This document shows positions 60,601-64,000 of a stretch of DNA of 64,000 nucleotides, piece after piece. The stretch lies in the NCBI GenBank assembly GCA_030248225.1, contig JASANE010007372.1, positions 1 to 64,000 on the forward strand, given 5' to 3'. This stretch comes from Trileptium ribeirensis. Lineage: Eukaryota > Nematoda > Enoplea > Enoplida > Thoracostomopsidae. Numbering within the stretch: the stretch's first letter is position 1; each line of letters begins with the position of its first letter. Made by a program: the position numbers and the translations under genes. Under the pieces are notes generated by a model. It did no database searches, was not told where the DNA came from, and saw nothing but the letters and a program-made list of their open reading frames with translations.

Positions 60601-62249
60601 TTTTGTTCAGCAACATGAATGCTTTTCCGAGTACAAATTATTTTTTGACCGAAATTTGGGTACTTAGTAGATGTTGGCTTGGCCTGGTAAAGAAACTTCT
60701 CGCGACCTGCCAAAATGTCTGTGTTAGCGTCTTATGCTGGCTTTTGAGTTAAGCGAAATTTCTACTGAAATATCAGAGTAACTAAGTACGACTTCACACG
60801 GTCTTCCTCGCAGAACACTATTTCACAACGCCAACGCTATCGAACACGATTATTTTGTTAAGTCCACACACTTGACATTACGATACCAAAACAGGAGTGC
60901 TACATAAAAATTGATCACAGAAATTAATCTCCGGCTATGTGTATACAAAAAATATCCCCAAAACTGAAATTTTTGAATTCGAGTGGAACGAGAATTTTCA
61001 ATTTTGGTTATGGAGGGGGTTGAGGAAGTCCTGTCTGTGTGTATGTGTGTGTGTCGCACCTGGATCACGATAACGGTTGGGCGGATTTTGATGCAAGATA
61101 GCTCATTCGAACCGTAATGGTCGATTTAGTTGTAGTGACGGAGCCAGATTTTTGAATTTTTTTGTCGTGGGAAAAGTTATGGGGCAAAATGACGTCATTT
61201 TGGCCCATTTTTCGGGCATCCCCTCCAGTTTTTGGGACTTTTCTCAATAAGTACACGAGATATCCACAAACTGATAGGCCTATTCCATGTAGCTTTATCA
61301 GGGCTTTCCAATGATATGCAACAAGTTTTTCAACTACTTCCCAATCTGGAGTCTATAAGCTTATAGTTGGCCACAAATTTCATATTTGGTGAAAAGGTCG
61401 TGGGAAATGCACCGAAATGTGTGTTTTTTGTTACTTTTAGTGTCTTATATGGGGTTTTCTGGGCCAACAAGCTCATTGCGAGTGTCAAAAATATTGTGTG
61501 GCAAATATTTTTCACACTTCTGCTTCATACTTGATATGAAAAATGAGATTTTTCTCAAGTGTCGGTTTGAATTCTTTAACGTTCCTTTCACGGTCAATTT
61601 AGGGTTTTATTGAATTATTAAATTGTTAGTTCATTGTTTTTGTACTCGTTGTATGATGTTTTGTCTGCTGCATACGTTGGCTATCAAAAGAGACGGGTGT
61701 AACTATGACTCATCACTCACGGTTTATATAATGCTGCAACTGCGTACTGTGTGTAGGCTTTGTTTGTGTGTGCTTTCTACAACAGAGTTCGGGGGATTGT
61801 TCTCACCACTCGAATATTGGCTCGCAAGCGAGCTTCACTAGTTATAACGTTCTTGAGCTGAATGGATTAGGGTGAAGCGTGAAACGTTACAGTCCTAGTG
61901 CATTATTTCTATATTACATTGTAGGAATTGATCCGTCCAACCGACAAGCGTTTGTTTGTAATTGCGGCTGCGCTGTACGACGATGCCCGTGTTGATAGCT
62001 ATTTGAATGGCGACGACTACCAAGCAGCAATCGAGCGCATTCACCAACTCACAAAGATCGATCCGTGGTTCTTGCATCGCTTGGCGAATATCATCAAAAA
62101 GCAAAAAAGTCTTGAGGCGCTCGGGTGTTTGTCACGACTGACGCCGGATGTTATTGTGGACGCGAAACGGATGGGTTTTTCCGATCGACAAATTGCAGCT
62201 GCCGTCCAGAGTAACGAGTTAGCGATTCGAACGACGCGTAAGCAACTTG
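39582..62249 (+). CDS. CAD: CAD trifunctional pyrimidine synthesis protein, 5' half (18 exons, continues past the window)
   Basis: CAD makes carbamoyl phosphate from glutamine, bicarbonate and ATP and passes it to aspartate transcarbamylase and dihydroorotase, the first three steps of UMP synthesis in the animal cytosol. Eighteen GT-AG exons join in frame into 924 residues. Residues 1 to about 375 are the CPSase small-chain fold and the class I glutamine amidotransferase, with nucleophile Cys264 in GICLGHQ and His351/Glu353 in FHPEH. From about residue 400 the first CPSase half begins with [20 protein letters not shown] and includes ATP-grasp motifs [21 protein letters not shown] and [11 protein letters not shown]. 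The last visible exon corresponds to the helical region before the second CPSase half; that half, DHOase and ATCase must lie downstream. I chose ATG 39582 (G at -3, start matches the short N-termini of the family); an in-frame ATG at 39561 would add seven residues. No stop or frameshift interrupts the exons, so the gene looks functional. Confidence 0.95.
40160..40500. repeat. Diverged tandem pair in CAD intron 1
   Basis: GGTTTTCGGACATGGTAAAC TCATTGCTGGGG near 40302 resembles GGTTTTGTGGTATGGGAAAC TTATTGCCGG near 40451. CAATGGTTCCTCGTCCCAAA and CCATGGTTCATCGACCAAAA precede them. The period is about 150 bp. Confidence 0.5.
40760..40936 (+). CDS. CAD: CAD exon 2 (residues 29-87)
   Basis: Acceptor ttgttccag precedes VFQTGMVGY, followed by SLTDPSY and IGNYGVP, the most conserved block of the CPSase small-chain domain. 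Ends at donor GTTAGT, phase 1. The joint with exon 1 restores EVVFQTG exactly. Confidence 0.93.
41372..41724. mobile_element. Right-end fragment of the same hAT family in CAD intron 2
   Basis: Matches 31811-32152 closely, from acagacttctggatgtgtaa to the end CCGGAATTCCGG...ACTCCCTG. Here the terminal CCCTG is intact, unlike the CCCAG of the larger element. The left half is missing. Confidence 0.8.
41962..42125 (+). CDS. CAD: CAD exon 3 (residues 88-142)
   Basis: Starts after ttaccttta-g and reads [23 protein letters not shown], then [23 protein letters not shown], matching the GVDTR-LTK-LRE block of CAD. Donor GTAAAG, phase 0. Confidence 0.92.
43181..43264 (+). CDS. CAD: CAD exon 4 (residues 143-170)
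   Basis: A short 84-nt exon after gctgttttag. It encodes [20 protein letters not shown], equivalent to the GTEPSSLPFLDPN segment of vertebrate CAD. Donor GTCGGT, phase 0. Confidence 0.85.
43898..44417. other. Overlapping long open frames on both strands in CAD intron 4, function unknown
   Basis: The + strand has 166 codons open (43917-44417, several Cys, [13 protein letters not shown]). The - strand has 125 codons (43898-44275) with a hydrophobic segment [20 protein letters not shown] that resembles a membrane span. Neither matches a family I know, and they cannot both be conserved genes. A decayed element is possible. Confidence 0.2.
44600..45010 (-). repeat. Inverted partner of the CAD-upstream repeat (CAD intron 4)
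   Basis: Homologous to 38990-39490 on the opposite strand. The - strand frame 44612-44803 ([20 protein letters not shown]) lines up with the + strand frame 39217-39495 (NTCTTVKLHEDIEIFSILSK), so a short coding block may once have existed. The domain is unknown. Confidence 0.65.
45272..45434 (+). CDS. CAD: CAD exon 5 (residues 171-224)
   Basis: Starts after gttatttcag and encodes [20 protein letters not shown], then VTVVPW, the start of the amidotransferase domain. The usual DCGLKYN reads DLGKKYN here. Donor GTTAGC, phase 1. Confidence 0.9.
45770..46250. repeat. Three diverged tandem units of about 150-160 bp in CAD intron 5
   Basis: AACGTATCTGTGACCGAT occurs at 45844 and 46006, and a decayed third copy (GACTGATTTGTACTGTGC) lies near 46142. 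Each is followed by TTTTTTGG-type, CTGTA(A/T)T and, later, TGATTT..G pieces in the same order. No coding sequence. Confidence 0.6.
47104..47275 (+). CDS. CAD: CAD exon 6: amidotransferase nucleophile exon (residues 225-281)
   Basis: Encodes [12 protein letters not shown] and [10 protein letters not shown]. The catalytic Cys codon is at 47220-47222 (Cys264). Acceptor ggtgctttcag; donor GTTAGT, phase 2. Confidence 0.95.
47800..48260. repeat. Diverged tandem units of about 100-120 bp in CAD intron 6
   Basis: TATAGTCAATTTTTGATGCC (about 47870), TATAAACTATTTTTGATGCC (about 47965) and TATAGACCATTCTTGATGCC (about 48085) are followed by related CGCAATAC and GACAAA pieces. A further weak copy follows near 48225. 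Confidence 0.6.
48830..49024 (+). CDS. CAD: CAD exon 7 (residues 282-346)
   Basis: Acceptor attttgttttag. Reads [22 protein letters not shown] and [16 protein letters not shown], which are amidotransferase blocks after the nucleophile elbow. Donor GTTAGA, phase 2. Confidence 0.95.
49198..49302 (+). CDS. CAD: CAD exon 8: amidotransferase His/Glu exon (residues 347-381)
   Basis: Acceptor ttcctattttag. Encodes [12 protein letters not shown] with catalytic His351 and Glu353, then [18 protein letters not shown], the linker toward the synthetase. Donor GTAAGT, phase 2. The intron before it is only 173 nt. Confidence 0.94.
50486..50633 (+). CDS. CAD: CAD exon 9: start of the synthetase domain (residues 382-431)
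   Basis: Acceptor ttttttgcag. After a short linker it encodes [24 protein letters not shown], the N-terminal signature of the first CPSase half. Donor GTACAA, phase 0. Confidence 0.95.
50960..51560. repeat. Dispersed repeat copy in CAD intron 9
   Basis: Shares ordered blocks with 52850-53520: ATCCAAATCGTCTTTACAAA, GTAACCACGAAAT..G.TTAGCTA, CTATGT(C/A)GTTTA(C/T)TCT, TCGATGTGAAT-like and GGCTTCAG(G)TTGAACATATG. It also holds GTGGCCGAGTG at 51225-51235, as in the D-arm of tRNA-Ser, but no proper B box in the right place. Confidence 0.6.
51947..52084 (+). CDS. CAD: CAD exon 10 (residues 432-477)
   Basis: Acceptor gctattatag. Encodes [10 protein letters not shown] and [11 protein letters not shown], then [11 protein letters not shown] clean 46-codon exon, donor GTAATG, phase 0. 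Confidence 0.94.
52335..52455 (+). CDS. CAD: CAD exon 11 (residues 478-517)
   Basis: Acceptor tgtttttag. Encodes [24 protein letters not shown] and KVLG, matching the [18 protein letters not shown] block. Donor GTAAGC, phase 1. The preceding intron is only 250 nt. Confidence 0.94.
52850..53520. repeat. Dispersed repeat copy in CAD intron 11
   Basis: Partner of 50960-51560. The middle differs: 53050-53235 carries an insert with an open frame ([20 protein letters not shown]) preceded by an acceptor-like ttattttctag. It has no recognisable domain and does not belong to CAD, because exons 11 and 12 join in frame without it. Confidence 0.55.
53876..53988 (+). CDS. CAD: CAD exon 12 (residues 518-555)
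   Basis: Acceptor tttgtttcag. Encodes [20 protein letters not shown] and GEPVA, the start of the first ATP-grasp module. Donor GTATGG, phase 0. Confidence 0.9.
54708..54828 (+). CDS. CAD: CAD exon 13: ATP-grasp loop (residues 556-595)
   Basis: Acceptor atctttattag. Encodes [18 protein letters not shown], the CPSase ATP-binding signature 1. Residue 572 is Glu where the signature normally has a small residue (Ala in vertebrate CAD). Donor GTGAGA, phase 1. Confidence 0.93.
56435..56535 (+). CDS. CAD: CAD exon 14 (residues 596-629)
   Basis: Acceptor attttttcag. Encodes [20 protein letters not shown], the strongly conserved W-K-E-(I/V)-E-Y-E-V-V-R-D block. Donor GTAGGT, phase 0. Confidence 0.94.
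57271..57459 (+). CDS. CAD: CAD exon 15 (residues 630-692)
   Basis: Acceptor gacgtttcag. Encodes [20 protein letters not shown], then [14 protein letters not shown], the metal and ATP site of the first CPSase half. Donor GTATGC, phase 0. Confidence 0.95.
57880..58220. repeat. Dispersed repeat family, copy B (CAD intron 15)
   Basis: The most diverged of three copies. The blocks CGACAATTTTTTCTTTGATA, ATGTGCCCTTTAGTT, CTATACGGGTGCAGG and GCATCGAAAAATGG follow the order of copies A and C. A 158-residue open frame crosses it (57814-58290) but shows no domain and is probably chance. Confidence 0.6.
58337..58570 (+). CDS. CAD: CAD exon 16: CPSase signature 2 (residues 693-770)
   Basis: Acceptor tcgtgtttcag. 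Encodes [20 protein letters not shown], matching CPSase signature 2, then [13 protein letters not shown]. Donor GTGAGT, phase 0. Confidence 0.96.
59325..59900. repeat. Satellite array: four units of about 152 bp with hairpin, CAD intron 16
   Basis: The block ACTCATTCCATAAAAAGTA starts at 59368, 59520, 59673 and, varied, 59824. The first three units carry GATAAAGGCTTGAC and its exact reverse complement GTCAAGCCTTTATC separated by 15 bases; the fourth keeps only the left stem. The three full units are nearly identical, so the array is young. Confidence 0.92.
60192..60329 (+). CDS. CAD: CAD exon 17 (residues 771-816)
   Basis: Acceptor atttattctag. Encodes [20 protein letters not shown], then a helical segment of the oligomerisation region. 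Donor GTAAGA, phase 0. Confidence 0.95.
61925..62249 (+). CDS. CAD: CAD exon 18, last exon in the window (residues 817-924)
   Basis: Acceptor acattgtag. Encodes [25 protein letters not shown] and [11 protein letters not shown], the region just before the second CPSase half. The frame stays open past 62249, but the strong donor GTAAGA after Gln-Leu-Gly fits the family joint. No further CAD exon is visible up to 64000, so this intron is at least 1.75 kb. Confidence 0.9.
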
Positions 62250-64000
62250 GTAAGAAGGAGTTCAGTTTGTATTTCGGTGCGGCTGATCGGTTCACATCAC
62301 TTGTAAGTCTTGGAATCGAAAAATGCCAGGAGGGTCTCACCTAGGCGACCCCGGTATATGATAACTGGCTTCTCCATTCGCTGAAAATTTTGCCAAGGAC
62401 CGCAGCTGAGCTGGTTTGCACCGGGGCTTCGAGATCTTGAAATTTTTAAGATTTAATATTTTCAGCAAAAACGCTGAAATTTTGTTGATAAATGTCTCAG
62501 AAACGTTGCCAAAATTATTGAAGTTAAAATCTTTTCAACTTTTAGATGAAAGTCCATTTTTTTTAAATTTTGTCATGTTGTCGTTTTGCAGCATTTATTC
62601 GTGTGGGAAGCCAAAATTTTTCCAGGAGAAACGGCAATTTTGTCTGCAGGGGAGAACTGTTTTTTAACAAACACGTTTGAGAAGCCAAAAGAAAGACAGA
62701 CATGTGTTTATAATGGTAATAGTAAAAAATTCAGTTATAAAACCACGTGATAAAATGTTATCAATTCACAGTTGGCTTTATTCTAGGTGATACCTAACTT
62801 TAGTTCGGCGAAAATTAGTTATAACCACTTTAATTTTTGAAAACATCCCTCTGGAAATATTGAAGTTACAGGTAAGGGTAACCGTCATCTAGGAATCATT
62901 AATATACTAGTAGCTTGCAAGCTAGGGTGAAACGGAGTGAGCGTGGTTTCATCAAGTGGTCATTTTGTATTATCACTTGTAACAGGCTTTGTGTTTGATT
63001 GAAACGGAGCGACCGGAGTATCAACTGGGGTGATAGGGGAAATCTTGAAAATTTATTTTTTGTCTGTTTCTGCCATTCAAAACTGATCTTCGGGCGGATG
63101 GATTTCGCTAATTTTTTTATTCGATAGCAAAAGTGGTCAGGATTACAATGTCATTTATTTGAACGCGAACAGCTGCGGCTCTATCTTCTGGGTCAAAAAA
63201 CAATGCCAAATGTGGCCATACGGGTACCAGTTTTCTCAGCCCATATCTTGCAACGCAGGCTTCGCATCGAAAAATGCTCATCGAGATTTACAATTTTGCC
63301 GACTACACTTTGGCTGTGGGAGCACTCCCTCTTCCGCTGTGGGCCCGAATGTGGTTTATCGACCTGTTGCCAGAAATATCGATTTCCAAAGTTCGCTGTG
63401 TTATTGCTTGTTTTAACTTACAATGAGTGCCTGTTAGGTTATCATGCATGCTGGAAACAATGGTTTTACTATCTAGAATCGTAGAATCCAACTTGACTAT
63501 ATTATTATCTTGTCTTGGAGTTTCAAGGGTTTTTCTGATATGTAACGATGTGCTGCCTTGAACAAATTCCCTTATGTGACTCCGGGGGACGTATTAGGTC
63601 GTAAACCCAAAACACGACGGGCCGACGCTCTTAACTCCACTTCACATGGCCTAATTTCCTTCCCTTATGTATTGTTTGTTTATTTACCATCTGTGCAATA
63701 CATTTATTGTGTGTTTACAGTCTATATTGTTGTTATGAAATATTGTATACAAAAGTATGTGTATTGTATATGTATATGTTTATTTCTATACGAAGTGTAT
63801 GTTTGTCACACATAGTTTATGAATTTGTTATGTGTTGGAACGTAGTGTATGTATGCTGTATCATTTGTCGTGTGTTTACATTTCTATGCGCGTTTGATGT
63901 ATTTCGTATTGTGTTGGAACTTTTGTACAGGGTGCAGGAGCAATTTTAAGACTTAGCTAATTTCGAGAGAGCTTTACAGGAGAAACAGAAATAAGAGAGT
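62250..64000. other. CAD intron 18 sequence, open to the right
   Basis: After donor 62250 no sequence resembling the next CAD block (the start of the second synthetase half) appears before the window ends. It contains dispersed repeat copy C. The right end, 63660-63950, is rich in TGTAT and TGTTT. Confidence 0.6.
62900..63345. repeat. Dispersed repeat family, copy C (CAD intron 18)
   Basis: Closest to copy A. It contains GAAACGGAGCGACCGGAGTA, GGGGTGATAGGGGAAAT, TTCGATAGCAAAAGTGG, GGCCATACGGGTACCAG and CCCATATCTTGCAACG. A related short piece with GAGCG..TTTCATC..GTAACAGG is also seen near 47640-47715. Confidence 0.65.

Overview
The window is nuclear DNA from an invertebrate-type animal. It carries one clearly recognisable host gene surrounded by a large load of decayed transposable elements and simple or tandem repeats. 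All splice sites used are GT-AG, the code is standard, introns run from about 0.2 to 2 kb, and there are no operons, ribosome binding sites or prokaryotic features. The phylum cannot be fixed from the sequence; a nematode or another invertebrate with a repeat-rich genome would fit.

Host gene: from about 39.58 kb to the right edge runs the 5' half of the pyrimidine gene CAD on the + strand. Eighteen exons (39582-62249) join without a frame error into 924 residues. They cover the whole glutamine amidotransferase domain, with catalytic Cys and His-Pro-Glu motif present, and most of the first carbamoyl phosphate synthetase half. The second synthetase half, dihydroorotase and aspartate transcarbamylase must lie beyond 64000. 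A CACGTG E-box sits 32 bp before the chosen ATG.

Left and middle (1-38 kb), in order: a 71-bp duplication; a dispersed repeat; a broken Merlin (IS1595-type) DNA transposon on the - strand; a nearly G-free tract of about 590 bp; a GC-rich block; a decayed Ty3/gypsy retrotransposon (gag, two zinc knuckles, protease, RT, RNase H) cut off at a TTTC microsatellite; a pair of inverted dispersed repeats; a hAT-like MITE with an 8-bp target duplication; a 2.58-kb foldback element with 478-bp terminal inverted repeats; a second decayed LTR-type gag region with a 21-bp (7-residue) tandem array; a hAT element inserted inside that array with a perfect 8-bp duplication; a shorter relative of that hAT element; and the 3' half of a non-LTR (jockey/CR1-like) retrotransposon.

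Right (39.5-64 kb): CAD introns carry several tandem arrays, including a 152-bp satellite unit with a perfect 14-bp hairpin, a hAT fragment, and copies of dispersed repeats also found in the left half. The most unusual structures are the 21-bp gag array split by a hAT insertion, the long-armed foldback element, the G-free tract and the hairpin satellite. I did not find a complete new gene system.
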